Source of the DNA: Agrypnia vestita
Taxonomy: Eukaryota > Arthropoda > Insecta > Trichoptera > Phryganeidae
Length of the DNA: 64,000 nt
NCBI GenBank assembly: GCA_016648135.1
Contig: JADDOH010001505.1
Coordinates: forward strand, 40,797-104,796
Direction: 5' to 3'
Position 1 is the first letter of the stretch. Each line of letters begins with the position of its first letter. This document shows positions 1-10,966 of the stretch, in pieces. Both the position numbers and the translations under genes were made by a program. The notes under the pieces were generated by a model. That model saw only the letters and a program-made list of their open reading frames with translations, ran no database searches and was not told where the DNA came from.

Positions 1-902
1 TGAATTGACGGTTCAGCGCACGAGCGCACTTAAGGTACAGCCGCCACTGACCCCAACTCACCTTACACTCTTTTTTGTACCTGTGTTATCTGCCAACTCA
101 AATGTCATAATATCCGTTTTGTAATCTACTATAGTGTCCATCTATAGAAGATATTTTAGGTTTGATACTATAATGTAAGTCTGGCGGTCGCTGGCTCCTA
201 CTCTACTATTGAGAGGTTTGGAGTATAGTAACGGAATACACTACACTTTAAACAGAAGTAGTGAAGTGGGAGAAAGGGAACCAGACATATCGAGGGATCA
301 TGTGGAACATAACAGTGTGTGAAATGTGGATATATGTACAGGGTATGTGATAAAGTATAGATAATGCCTTCCAACCCTTATTTTAAATTATGATTTAAGA
401 AAGTTTTGGAGCGACGATTATAGAGCGCAATGAGATCTGATGTCTAAAAGTTTAAACATAAGTCATAAGGGTTTCAAAATGGTTGCATCAAAAACATTGC
501 ATTCATATTTGTTCAAAAACAACAAGAAAAAGTGATATGAACATAAAATCGGTAAATAAGATAATCTACGCCAGTAAGACCTTTTAACCCATTTTTTTAA
601 ATATTAGTCTCAAGATGCTATCCACTTAAATTATTTGTTGCCTTTGCAATAGTCAACAGCCAAAGTTAATAATTAAAAAATTAATGTTGAATGATTCCTG
701 TTTAGTCTATTTACTTGATCCATAATAAGAAATTCAACCTTTGAAATTGAATTTTTGTAATAAATATTTGGTCGACGATCACATAAATATATAACTATTT
801 CTGTTTTTCCTCTTCATTATAACAAATAATGACTATACAGGTCTCAGAAACTAATTTTTCCAAAATGTTGAATGGAAGACTTAAGATACAAGATTTCCTT
901 AC
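1..902. other. Intron or 3' flank of myosin-IX, no gene seen
   Basis: AT-rich sequence downstream of the last visible myosin-IX exon. I see no conserved open frame and no clear repeat end here. Confidence 0.5.
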
Positions 903-1160
903 CGTTTTAATTCTCTCGGTGAGCACAGTCTCTACGCACGTGGTCTGCGCTGCAATATGGTGAAGGCTGACTTGTGCTGGCTGCGGCTTACTGGTGCGCA
1001 GGATGCACGGTGCGAAGACAATTGCCAGGGCGCTCGCACTCATGCGATTGGCCTGTTCGTGGGCAGCCACACGCGATAAGTGGAACATGAGGCGCTCCAT
1101 CAGGTCAAAGTTGGGCTTGGGCAACTTTTTCAGGATAGCAAAAAGAGTCGCCACTCGATC
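903..1160 (-). CDS. Myo9: Myosin-IX exon: RhoGAP C-terminal helices
   Basis: Acceptor TCTTTAG|GATCGA, donor AAAACG|GTAAGG, phase 0. Contains FDLMERLMFHLSRVA and NRMSASALAIVFAPCILR, the helix with the NxM..LA..F.P block diagnostic of RhoGAP domains. The domain is essentially complete here; later exons are left of the window. Confidence 0.95.
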
Positions 1161-4100
1161 CTAAAGACACATTTCTGATATATTTTGGGTACCTTTAAAT
1201 TTGGGTTGAAAGGATTTGGTGTAGTTCAAAATGATTATTTGATGGCTTGAATTATTAATTAACGTTTTACTGTATTTCGGAGCTATGATTACCTTAATTT
1301 AAACACCCCTACTTTACATTTTAGGTCAGTCCTGACCAGTGTGAAATCATGGTTTCACTGTATATACAGAGTGTCTCAGAGCTAGTAGTATAGTAGCCTT
1401 GTAAAAAATTTATATTTTCAAGTTTTGAAAGGTTTTTATTATTTTATTTGACTTGTATTAAAGCAAATGAATTTTTCATAATCAATATAAGTTACTACAA
1501 TAATAGTTCAACTTTTTGCAAAAAATAAGTCAGAAATAACTATTGATATACTCACGGTTGCTTGAACATTTTCGACTCATTATCAAGGCAGGAATCCACC
1601 TATTAGCTATGAGGCACTCTGTGTAGTTCGTTGACTTTTAAAAGTCAATGTGTGATTTGCTGCGTAATTGACCCATGAAAGAATTCAAACATTTGGCTTG
1701 AACGAAATGTTCACCTGTACATTGATGCAAAACAAAATTCACAAAAAAAATACCTGAGGATCAGTCAGGCTCGCAGCCATGATGAAGTCATCATAGCAAT
1801 CAAAGGTCAGCAGAGGCTCCGGCATCTCACGGAAGAAACATTTCAGCACAGAAGTCAACACGTGCACAGAGTAGTTTTCTAACTGATTAGCCGTTTCATC
1901 AGGATTTGCATCCAAGAGAGTTCTTAATTCTTTCACCTATAAACAAACGATTGAACATAAGTTTTTATAGGTATGTCTGCAACATTATTAATAATATATT
2001 GTCACAAGTAAATCAATATTACTGATAATATATTGTCACGGGATCATGGCTGTGGGACGCAAATGAAACACCAAAAACAATTTAAACTTTAATTTACAAC
2101 GCAAAGTCACTGGACACAGATTTAAACAGAGCACTATTCATAAATTCACATTAAATTTTGTAATTTGCACTTGCCACAATCTTCCATGGATATCTAGAAA
2201 TCCTAATTCACTGGTTTGTATTGCTTTGATTACTATACATCACTTTTCACATGTCGGTAGGTACTTTCATGATTTTCTATCACAGGAACACACATGTGCT
2301 GACAACATTCTGAGCTGCCGCACAGTTTTGCTTCTATGGCATTAGCCTGCTATCAACAATAACAATAAATAATTCTAATTGCGCATCGCGGTGCCCCCAT
2401 ATTTATACCTGACCCGTTTGGAATAATCTGAAAATCAGTTGAATGCACAAAATTCCTAGAAGCTTTGAGAAAATCTGGTCCTTATAAATTACATCGTGGC
2501 TACAGTGTTAAGTTCAGTTGAGTTTGACAGCTGACGGAAATCATAGTTAAGTGAAACGGGCGAATAGACGAGCTACAAAGCAGGGTACAAAGTGTTCCAC
2601 AGACACATAGAATATTCTAAGCAATGAATATAGTGTTCATAGATGAATGAAATATGTTAATGTTTGAAATTTGAACAACATACCCTGGAGCTGACACCGC
2701 TTTTTCTATAGATGCCCTCTGTGTAGAGACCGTATAGTTCTATGGTGGTGATAAGCCTGTCAACTACAACAGGAACTTTGCCATCTCCAGTCGACAGTTT
2801 GTAAAGAGGAATCCCAAACACGTGACCACCTCCGCCACCAACCACCAAAGTAGAGTTGTCTTTCCTACAGTGGGTTGTTACCTAAAATCAGAATAAAAGG
2901 TTGAATACTATAAAAGAATAAAGGCTCGAGGGCCAAAGCGGGGTACGAAGCAACCTCATTCAAAAGTTCAACAATGCAAACAAGATTCTACTAAATTAGT
3001 CGTAATTTAAAAATATTTAGTAGACATAGTATTTTGACGTCTCATCACTCACAAGCGTCCGGCCGATGGAAGCTGTGCAAGCAGAATGATGTATGTCCCG
3101 CTATCGCTATGCACCGCACATGTGCATGCTGTTGCAGAAGCTACGAATATGAAGTTACGGTCCTATATTATAATATTTATTTCAAAATGCTTATAACTAG
3201 AAGTGACACGGAATTATTGGTATTATTGAAAAGAATTATTTATACTTATTTTACATTCATCACAAAGAAAAATGATGTATAAATCTGCTGTAACATGATC
3301 ACATTCTTCAATACTTTCATCGCAAATCAGACTAACCATAGTTTCAGTTATATAATAAAAACGCATCTCGCATACTACAAATATTTTTGCCATAATTTAG
3401 TATAATCCTGGTGATGCATACAACATTATGACCTTGGTGTCTTGATTGATAAATGATGTGGAACTAAATTCAACTGGAATCTCGATTTTGACATAAAACT
3501 AGCTGCATCATTAAGCCATGTATTCACTAGGGGACAAATCACGAAACATTCCGCGCGGCATCACCATCTCATCAACATCTCGCATCGCATCGCGTCGCAT
3601 CAACATCTACGCTCATGTTTCGGGGACAATGACGCGGTCATTTGACATGTACACACCGGGACTCGCATATCTTGTCGCGGAAATGTCACCCGATGAGGTT
3701 ATGATGACAGCTGCGGTATCTCATTTGGCAAAAATGGGGTTCCGCGCAATTCGAAATGTTTTTTTGGGTCGCAATTTCAAATTAACAAGGTTTTACTGTA
3801 GTAAATTGAATATTATTAAAAACAAGGTCCTTTTTGGAAATAATTATTGTTTTCCACACGTCGCGGAAATGTCGCCCTATGAGGTTATGATTACAGCTGC
3901 GTATCTGTTTATGTTAATGAGTTTATCGAAACGTAAGAGGAGAATGCGAAATTATTTACTGCAAAGAGAAAGAAGGACGGACATTCTATGCGATCTTCGA
4001 TCGGTACAGCTCGATGAGTTCGAGAACAATTTCGTTTCCCCACATTGCCATCTTGACAGATACAGCCCATGCGTATTCACTTGTAAACATACAACGTGGT

Positions 4101-7100
4101 ACTGACGCTCCACGTAATGTTGCAGTGAGCTTGCTCGGGTACCGTGCGCATGGCAACGTTGCCACGGCACGTAGAAATGCCGCGCTATGTTGTGCGCGAC
4201 GTCGCGGAACAGTGCATGACGTTGCAACGTCGACACGTAGACTCTATGCCGCGCGTGCTGTTGAGGGACAATTTGTCCCCTAGTGAATACATGGCTTTAT
4301 GTTTATAATTTTCTACATCGCTATCAAATATCTTCTGGGTTCAGATTTTTAAATTATAAATCATACTCTCAGAATCACATCGTTATCCTTTTCCGATAAA
4401 TTAAACAATTTCTCTTACATAAAATGACGTAGCGCACATCAGCAACACAGTAAAGAGATAAGATGCAACTGATACACATTGTAGCACGCTCGAATAAATA
4501 ACCCCCCAATAACGAACAGATCTAAGATACGACTGAACCAAATACATGTGTCATGTCGATCTTAAAGGGAATTACCTTTTCGTATATTCCGTATTGTCAA
4601 TGAAAAAACTTTTTTTTTCTACTTTTGACAGTTTTATTTTCTTTGGGTGTTGTATTTTTTAGGATATTTATGAGAATTACAAAGAATACCAGCTCAATAT
4701 CATTATTTTGGGGTTATGTTGGGCCCCATTCCATAAAGGGAGTGTTAAAGGAGAAGAAAGTGAAAAGGCCAAATTATAAAAAGCAAGGAATATCAATAAA
4801 TTTGAAAAATATGAAAACAATCTTATGTGAACCAATTATCCCCTGTCCAAGTTAACTCCCCTCATATTTATGGCTTTCTGTATCTCAACATTTGAATATC
4901 TAAAATAAATCAGTTACGTATACTTATTGCTTATTTTCATTTGTTGGCATTTATCCTTAATGTACACATTTTCCATTTTAGCCAAAATCATTTCTATCAG
5001 TATGAAATCAAGATTTCACTGTATTTGATAAAAACATAAAACATTTACATATTAAACAAGAATAATTTTGAAAATAATTAGTGAAGCTAATGAAACTAAA
5101 AATATTAACATCCATTAAAAACGTCCCCACAAATTGGTAAACTCCTTGATAGCAAAAAGTTTAGGAGACTCCGTTTCCTTGCAAACAAATAAAAATTGAA
5201 GGAGCTATGTTGTAGATGACTGAAAAATGGATAATCTCATTTACCAAAGCTGCAAAACCATAGAAGTGAATTCACAAATTTACAATTAAGCAATTAAAAT
5301 AGCACCGACCTTCATGTAACATTTCTTGTGTGCAGCTAATTTGCAGGTCTGACAGATGAGAGAACGCTCTATGGGCCACATGAAGAACGCCTTGCAGATC
5401 TCGCACTCGGTGGGTATGTTGATCATAGACAGGACAAATGTGTGGCCGGCATACATGATGGGATCATCCACCTAAGGGAGACAATGAATACATTTTGTTT
5501 TACATGTCAAAGATAACTTGATTATTTGCAAAATATGTAGCATTTGTCACTTTTCTGCAGCTGAGGATTAACGTAAATAAAATAAGAGTCTTTGCAAACC
5601 AGTATTTGTCAAATGGGCAACATTATTCCCTGTCAAATTATTATTACTAAGACATCCCATTTTTCCAATTGATTGTTAGAAATTTACAAAAATTGTCAAA
5701 ATTACGCTGGTTGAAAATATTTAATTATACAGTAGAACTTTATTAATTCGAAAATCAAGGGACCCAAAAAAACATTCTGAATTATGCGGAACCCCATTAA
5801 TTTGAAATTCAAGGTACAAAAAATATACATCGCAATGCGGTTGCGAAATTTGCTAAAAATCGTAATTAATTTTATGAAAAAGTCTATTTTTACATAGGTA
5901 CTTTAAGAAATCATTTCGAAAACGCAATATTTATCATACAAAGATCGCAGCATTTCTAATAACATTTTTAGTCTCACTTTTTCAAATTCAATCAAATTTC
6001 GAATTATAAAATAAAATGTATTGATTTATGGTGCAAAGGACTAAAAATTATTACGAATTACCAGTGTTTCCTAATTATTAGGGTTAATCTTCTACGAAAT
6101 TAACCTGTTCCAGCATCATGTATACGCCTACTGAATGCATGACTTGGGCACGAAACGGGTTAGAATTTTGGGACTTGTGGGTTTTAAAAATTTTGAATTA
6201 TCAGGGTTTGAATTAACCTGTCTAGGGCCCATAAAAATTCCAAATTTTTGTGATTTTTATTTTTACGAAAAAACCATGAAAACACGCATATATTAAAAAA
6301 AAACACACATATTCATATTATTTTATCGTAAGTGTCAAAATGCAATGATTTTTTTATCATTTAAGTAAAAAAATAATCTTTTTTTGAATTCCGATAATGT
6401 TGCCAGCGCAACATTTTCCAAAAAATAATAATTAATTTTTATTTGTTTATTTAGAGACAACACTACTATTATTATTTGATGCCTACCTAATGATCTCCTT
6501 CTGTGTGGTATATTTTGTTGTACGGCACACAACGGAACGTCGCACTCACACATAATTATGATACACTTTCACACACACACATATTTAAAATAAACGCACC
6601 AAAATTGCGTGTAATTTGTTAATAAATCACTATTAGTATTCAATTGAATCATAAACCAAAAAAAACTGACAAATATCGCAAAACATATTGTATATATTTG
6701 TGTATGTGTACAAATAAATCGAAAAAAATAAATCGTATTTCCCGCGCACTTTGTGTGTGACCTTGAATGACGGAATATTTGAATTTCGATTGCGCAACAC
6801 GCGTTCGGGGCAACATCTACAACTTTTCTATACGATTTTGACAGCAGAAAAACTTCTGTTTTGATTGTTGATTTAAAATATAATCGGTGATGTTTTTGAG
6901 TTGAAAATGGAACGACAGGTCACCACGGGATTTCTCTACTGGAAAAAAATCACGTTTTTGAAATTCGATACGCGGCTGCCGAGAAATAATTAATTACGTT
7001 CCGAACGCATGGGTGCGGCCTGGCCCGGGGCTCATTAACGGGGTTTTACTATATATATAAAGGACATTCCATTGTTAATTTTTTATAACTTATTAAATTT

Positions 7101-10100
7101 TTTCGAAATATGTTACTCAAAATGTTCATATATGTTATGTTCATGACGCAGGGGGCTAATAGTTGTCTCAAACTATGAATTACTGAACATTTTGGGTCTT
7201 CAAGGGTTTACAAATTTTGAATTATGAATTAACGGGGTTTTACTGTACTGTTACATTATGGCATCCGGAACATAACTGTATATGGCTTAATTTGACAATT
7301 TTCTTTGTAAAATTGTGAGACTCATTAATAAAGAATGTGTAAAAATATTCATTAAATATTTATTTATTCGATGACAATTTAGAGTACTTTAATGCAATGG
7401 ACTAGATAGACAAACCTTTCGTTTCTTATCCTTTTTCCGCTTAATCTTGCTGGTCTTGTCCACCTCCTGCCTTGAGTTCATGAACTCATCCATGAAACCT
7501 CTGAAGGCATTCACGCACATGGTCACGGGGAACGTGTCAGCTTGTCCGCCTTCTTTGCAAACAGTCTCCATCACGTGATGGAAGTTGGCTATTAAGTCCT
7601 TGTATTTCAAGGCTGATCCCTGTTTGTTCACTATGCTATATGTGGCAACCAAATTGTCCTTGAATTCTTTTAACGCATGCTTAAATAATCTGTCCACCTA
7701 GAAAATAAATAAATTTTAACAATACATACATACAAAACTGATAATGGAACTACGCATCGGTCTCTAATTTTCTTAAAAGTGATGCACATCACAAAGTGTA
7801 CCTTAAAAAATATCTCTTCACATTTTAGGATTGTTTGCAAATGTCATTTCATCATTTTTCTTCTTATTTTTAGAGTATTTAGGTTTTTAGGCTTAGGTTT
7901 CGATTTGAGTATTATATTACGGTTGTTCAATATACATATATAAAATGGATATATAAATATATAAAACAAACCGTATGACTCCCGCAGTGAGAGGACATAC
8001 TTTCGATGATGCTGTGATATGACTCCAGCGAAACGTCGAGAATCATATCTCTACAAATGTGTGCGGTTCGTATAAAATATTAATTTTATTTCAATACTTA
8101 AATAAAGTTTTGAGATGACTATTTATTTTTAATACTGGTCATGATGATAACACGTGTGGCATATAAATGCAAAAGCGCCGTTATCCGCGTGGGATCCATA
8201 TGGATAGTAGCACTTTTGCATCTACGTGTTACACATGTTATAAACGTTGAAGAAGGTTTATTAATAAAGACACAAATGTTTTATAATAAAAAAGTCATAT
8301 ATTTTAGGTAGGTGTAATATAAAACAAACCTCTGATTGTTTCCTATCTTCCATTTTGTATATTTTCCTCGTGATGAAGTCCTGCATGGCCTGCAGTTCTG
8401 TGGCATCCGAGATGATTTTGTCCGTTCTGTCTGTGAACTCGGATGTTCCGGTCAGGCTGAATTTCGATTGGACGGCATTCTTGGCGGGTGCATCCTGATT
8501 GGTTCCCCTTAGTGTCTTTCTGTGCTTGCCCCTTCCCCCTCCGCTAGCTCCGGCGATAGTGCCGCCGTTACATGGCATGGTAAAGACACCTTTATTTTGT
8601 ATACATTTCGTATGGTAGAGTTGTTTGCAGTCCAAGCACTTTTGTCCTTGCGTGACAAATGCGTCCATCGCATCGTGGCAATATACGCATTTGTCATCTT
8701 TGGAGAAACGAGTCCACTTTCTAAACCTGTATAAAATATTTGTTTTATAATTAAAGTTCAGTTTCTGCGGCATGTCTAAATTTTTATTTATTTACGCTTC
8801 AACAGGCCAAGAGGCCCAATTACAGAAGCGAAAAACAACACAAAACACCAAGGCTTGAGTAAATCACATGGATTAACTGTGACCTCACCGGGAATCGAAC
8901 CCAGAACCCTCGGTGTGAGAGGCCAGTGTCATACCCATTGGGGTAAGAGGGCCGCAATTTTAACAAGAACAGAAAAATGAATTCATAACCAAAATGATGT
9001 TAAGATCACACATTTATAAGACAGAAACAAACCTAAAATAAAATCTCAGTGTTTTAAAACAAACTGTTATTGCATACCATACTATCTGACCTATTTCGAA
9101 AATAACAATATTGTCATTTAGTGATAGTTACCCCAACATTGAAAAATAGAGAAATGTCAAGATATCTGTAAATATTAATATTACATTGTGACGGAAATAT
9201 TGGCTTTAATGTTTCTAGGCTTTCTGGCTGACTTTTCAGATCCCCTATTGCAGGGTCCATCATCAAAGCTGATGTGTTGTGACAACACATTAGCCCTGAT
9301 GATGGACCCTGCAACGGGATCCCAAACGTCGGCCAGAAAGGTCGTAGAAACACAGCAGGATATCCCAGAAAACTCAAACCAGAATATTAGTACTTATTTT
9401 ATATAACATTCATAAAAAATATATAATTTAAACAAAACTCCAGATGGCAATGACTGGTTTTCGCGATGATTGTCGCTTTGGTTTTCTTTAAGAACACCCA
9501 GACATCACGGAGGTCTGACATTACAATCCATGTATGTGTAACAAAATATTGATGTACCTACTTTAATTTATAATGATATTACTGCAAAACTGTTAATCAG
9601 GTATTGAAAAGTGGTAATGCGCCATTGTGTATGTAGATATAAAAACACAGGAATAAATTTGTACTTCCTGTGGGTTTTTGATGGTATTTATGAATCCATT
9701 ATATTTCACATTCTCCTCACTCAGTCACACTAATTAGACCATACAGATCCACAATTACTTTCCAAAGTTCCCATCTAAAATTTCAAAAGTTGTAAAAATA
9801 AATGAAGTATACGGACATAAATAAATATGTCCCATCTACTTTGTAGAGTCGGGGTTGTAATCACTGAATAAGGCGGACCATCGTAAATCAATGTCTTTTC
9901 TATTTTTGAGTGTTGGGTTAACAATCACCAAAATAACAATATTGTTATTTTCACAATAGGTCGGTGTTATTGCCTGCCATACTATATAAACGCCAATCAC
10001 ACAATTTTACCTGTGACCAGCAATCTTGAACACCCCATTGGCTGTGGAGCCGATGAAGTCCATGTGTGGGGGAGGAGGGCGAGGGGGGGCGGGGGTGACA

Positions 10101-10217
10101 GGAGCGGGTGGAGGGGCGGCGGCTGGGTCAGAATTACGCCTCCGGAGCTCTCCACCAGGAACAGAGACAGTGGTGGCTCTAGATCGCTTAGCATTTGATA
10201 CTTGTTCTGACGCAGCT
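903..10217 (-). CDS. Myo9: Myosin-IX tail (C1-C1-RhoGAP), 7 exons, partial at both ends
   Basis: Seven minus-strand exons (10217-10011, 8726-8330, 7697-7416, 5471-5310, 2881-2684, 1936-1754, 1160-903) join in phase to about 562 residues. Order: Ser/Pro-rich linker (1-65), first C1-like finger (68-121), Lys/Arg-rich linker, canonical C1 finger (305-354), RhoGAP (about 371-556) with arginine finger near residue 408 in IYRKSG. Myosin IX is a single-headed actin motor whose tail stimulates GTP hydrolysis by Rho, so it links actin movement to Rho inactivation. Two C1 fingers before the GAP resemble vertebrate MYO9A more than MYO9B. The motor and IQ region are not found upstream in the window, and the end of the protein lies left of base 1. 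Identity of the tail is very likely; that this locus makes a full myosin is inference. Confidence 0.9.
1161..1753. other. Myosin-IX intron, nothing recognised
   Basis: AT-rich intron without a recognisable element. A short stretch around 1324-1365 (TGTGAAATCATGGTTTCACT) resembles 5000-5022, hinting at an old dispersed repeat. Confidence 0.4.
1754..1936 (-). CDS. Myo9: Myosin-IX exon: RhoGAP middle
   Basis: Acceptor TTTATAG|GTGAAA, donor CCTCAG|GTATTT, phase 0. Starts VKELRTLLD and contains VHVLTSVLKCFFREMPEPLL, the conserved RhoGAP block (LK.FLRELPEPL type) that forms part of the Rho-binding face. Confidence 0.95.
2036..2620 (-). repeat. Possible solo LTR-like repeat, minus orientation
   Basis: Within the 1937-2683 intron. 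The left edge TGTCACGGGATCATGGCTGT is, on the opposite strand, close to the ends seen at 31439-31458 and 52136-52158. Such TGTCAC/GTGACA edges suggest LTRs of one retroelement family. The far edge here is not clear, so the right boundary is approximate and the LTR call is an inference. Confidence 0.35.
2684..2881 (-). CDS. Myo9: Myosin-IX exon: end of C1 and start of RhoGAP
   Basis: Acceptor GATTTTAG|GTAACA, donor TCCAGG|GTATGT, phase 0 both sides. Begins VTTHC, giving the last C1 cysteine. Then a Gly-rich hinge and the RhoGAP opening FGIPL. The motif GLYTEGIYRKSG contains the catalytic arginine finger that inserts into the GTPase active site, so the GAP should be catalytically competent. Confidence 0.95.
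3514..4296 (+). mobile_element. PIF-Harbinger-type element, internally deleted
   Basis: Terminal inverted repeats of about 26 bp begin AGCCATGTATTCACTAGGGG and are mirrored at the right end (…CCCCTAGTGAATACATGGCT). An exact TTA lies outside each end (3511-3513 and 4297-4299), the 3-bp target duplication typical of PIF-Harbinger. An open frame (3518-4105) ends in QRERRTDILCDLRSVQLDEF ENNFV, similar to the N-terminal region of Harbinger transposases just before the catalytic part, which is missing. Two internal copies of a 40-bp block (GTCGCGGAAATGTC..., about 3675 and 3860) sit inside. It lies in the myosin-IX intron between the RhoGAP and C1 exons. Confidence 0.75.
4300..5309. other. Rest of the myosin-IX intron, no gene seen
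   Basis: AT-rich with only short frames of low complexity. No TE ends are apparent. Confidence 0.4.
5310..5471 (-). CDS. Myo9: Myosin-IX exon: canonical C1 zinc finger
   Basis: Acceptor CCCTTAG|GTGGAT, phase 0. The donor after ATGAAG is GTCGGT, an unusual but legal GT site. Shows His-x12-Cys-x2-Cys-x13-Cys-x2-Cys-x4-His-x2-Cys (GHTF, CEIC, CQTC, AAHKKC). The last Cys comes from the next exon with the standard x7 spacing. This is a textbook C1 domain that binds two zinc ions. Confidence 0.92.
5730..7245. mobile_element. pogo-like non-autonomous DNA transposon
   Basis: The left end CAGTAGAACTTTATTAATTC and the right end, read inward, CAGTAAAACCCCGTTAATTC are matching inverted repeats. Both are flanked by TA (5728-5729 and 7246-7247), as in the Tc1/mariner-pogo superfamily. 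Inside are several degenerate copies of the terminal motif (TTGAATTA...GGGTTT at 6060, 6190, 7030, 7190). A segment at 6240-6580 recurs at 38040-38390. No transposase frame is left. Confidence 0.65.
7416..7697 (-). CDS. Myo9: Myosin-IX exon: helical pre-C1 linker
   Basis: Acceptor TTTCTAG|GTGGAC, donor CGAAAG|GTTTGT, both phase 0. Encodes 94 residues beginning VDRLFKHALKEFKDN and ending with a Lys-rich stretch (KIKRKKDKKRK). The segment aligns by eye with the conserved MYO9 region before the C1 domain, in which a Tyr-Lys-Asp-Leu block and a basic tail occur at the same places. Confidence 0.88.
7698..8329. other. Myosin-IX intron with inverted-repeat debris
   Basis: Contains a degenerate hammerhead-like stretch (8001-8045, listed separately). 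It also contains a loose inverted repeat: AACACGTG at 8150 with TGCAAAAGC at 8169 is mirrored by GCACTTTTGCATCTACGTGTT at 8210. No gene. Confidence 0.4.
8001..8045 (+). other. Degenerate hammerhead-like motif
   Basis: CGATGA is followed by a stem-loop arm TGCTG, then CAGC, then GAAACGTC and GAGA. The order (x-GATGA, stem II, GAAAC, GUC) follows a hammerhead core, but the first core bases differ from CTGATGA. At best it is a relic. Confidence 0.25.
8330..8726 (-). CDS. Myo9: Myosin-IX exon: first C1-type zinc finger and linker
   Basis: Acceptor ATACAG|GTTTAG, donor TCAGAG|GTTTGT. After RFRKWTRFSKDDK come CVYC, CLDC, KQLYHTKC and a final Cys, the C1 zinc-ligand pattern. The spacing differs slightly from the consensus: 13 instead of 12 residues after the first His, and 10 instead of 7 before the last Cys. 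It may therefore be a structural, not a diacylglycerol-binding, C1 domain. A basic Gly-rich stretch and a helical acidic segment ending RKQSE follow, and the latter continues in phase 0 into the next exon. A SINE lies just upstream in the intron. Confidence 0.85.
8785..8954 (-). repeat. tRNA-derived SINE, family 2
   Basis: Read on the minus strand: a tRNA-like head with an A-box-like CCCCAATGGGTATG and the B-box GGTTCGATTC. The body then ends GGGCCTCTTGGCCTGTTGAA before an AAATAAATAAA tail. A second partial copy is at 13857-13945. It lies in the intron just upstream of the first C1 exon. Confidence 0.7.
9088..9961. repeat. Possible inverted-repeat element
   Basis: GACCTATTTCGAAAATAACA at 9088 is mirrored by TGTTATTTTCACAATAGGTC near 9942-9961. 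Together with the nearby shared ATACTAT, this suggests the ends of an old MITE that now contains the inverted-repeat copy at 9200. Target duplications were not found. Confidence 0.35.
9200..9390. repeat. Inverted-repeat family with hammerhead-like cores, copy A
   Basis: Two arms face each other. The right arm has CTGATGATGGACCCTGCAAC then CAAACGTC (9296-9330) and ends GGCCAGAAAGGTCG...CTCAAACCAGAATATT. The left arm (9208-9271) is the reverse complement of a related sequence (TGATGATGGACCCTGCAATA on the minus strand). The GAAAC of the core is CAAAC here, so this copy should be inactive. Confidence 0.55.
10011..10217 (-). CDS. Myo9: Myosin-IX exon: Ser/Pro-rich linker
   Basis: The acceptor follows a pyrimidine-rich stretch ending TTTTTCAG, and the donor is CAG|GTAAAA. 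Only one reading frame is open. It reads from ASEQVSNAKRSR through a run rich in Pro and Ala (PAPPRPPPP) to NGVFKIAGH. The exon enters two bases into a codon and leaves AG, which the next exon completes to Arg. The final His is placed to act as the first zinc ligand of the C1 finger encoded next. The proline run could be an SH3/WW ligand (inference). The exon upstream of this one is not identified. Confidence 0.75.
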
Positions 10218-10966
10218 CTGAAAAATTCAAAAGGAAATTCTATTACTGTAAAAAATACAATTTTTAGAAATTTTTCTTTCTTATTGTGTATAAGTATTAT
10301 GGATAATATAAAGCAAAAATTTATTTAATCAAATTGATACACACACATTAAAATGTATAAAGTAAATTTTATACTAAAATATAAACATAGTGAAATTATG
10401 ATTCAAAATAAACAAACAAAAAAATAAATTCTCCATATTGAAAAATCAAATTGTAATTTAATTTAATTTCAACTTCACAAAGTGTAATTTAAAATGTAAA
10501 TTCACATTGTAAAATCAACAATATTTAATAACGTACTGAAAGTTTATTAATAATATTGCTAATTTTAATAGTTTTTGTAACTGTAAAATATTTTTAAAAA
10601 TCGGTGAAAAAAAAGCAAAATATTCTAATTTTAATATTTAAACATGTTTTTTCATATCTATGGATTTTGGTCCATTAAAATTTTCCAAGTACCTACTCAT
10701 CTACTATATCAATCAAAAATGTTCCACATTCAAAACTGTTGACAGATTCAGCATACTTTTGTTTAAAATAGGCTGAGTGTTACAAATATCTTTTTTAAAT
10801 AATTATTCTTTGTTTTAAAATTTTTATAGGAATTATGTAGAATAATTACAAGATGGGTATTTTTAACCAGAACCCTCAATAAATATTTCCATTTTATAAT
10901 TAGTTCGAAGAATTTCAGAAAGACAATAAAGCATAAGAATCGTGTCTTCACTATTACATATATCTT
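10218..10966. other. Upstream of the last recognised myosin-IX exon, nothing seen
   Basis: Very AT-rich. No myosin exon and no clear element found. Confidence 0.4.

Noticed and set aside
8880..8954. A tRNA gene on the minus strand
   Set aside because: The tRNA-like part is the head of a SINE with a second copy at 13857; it lacks a complete cloverleaf.
10026..10328. Plus-strand frames opposite the myosin Pro-rich exon
   Set aside because: Splice sites and phase joining with the C1 exon fix the minus-strand reading.
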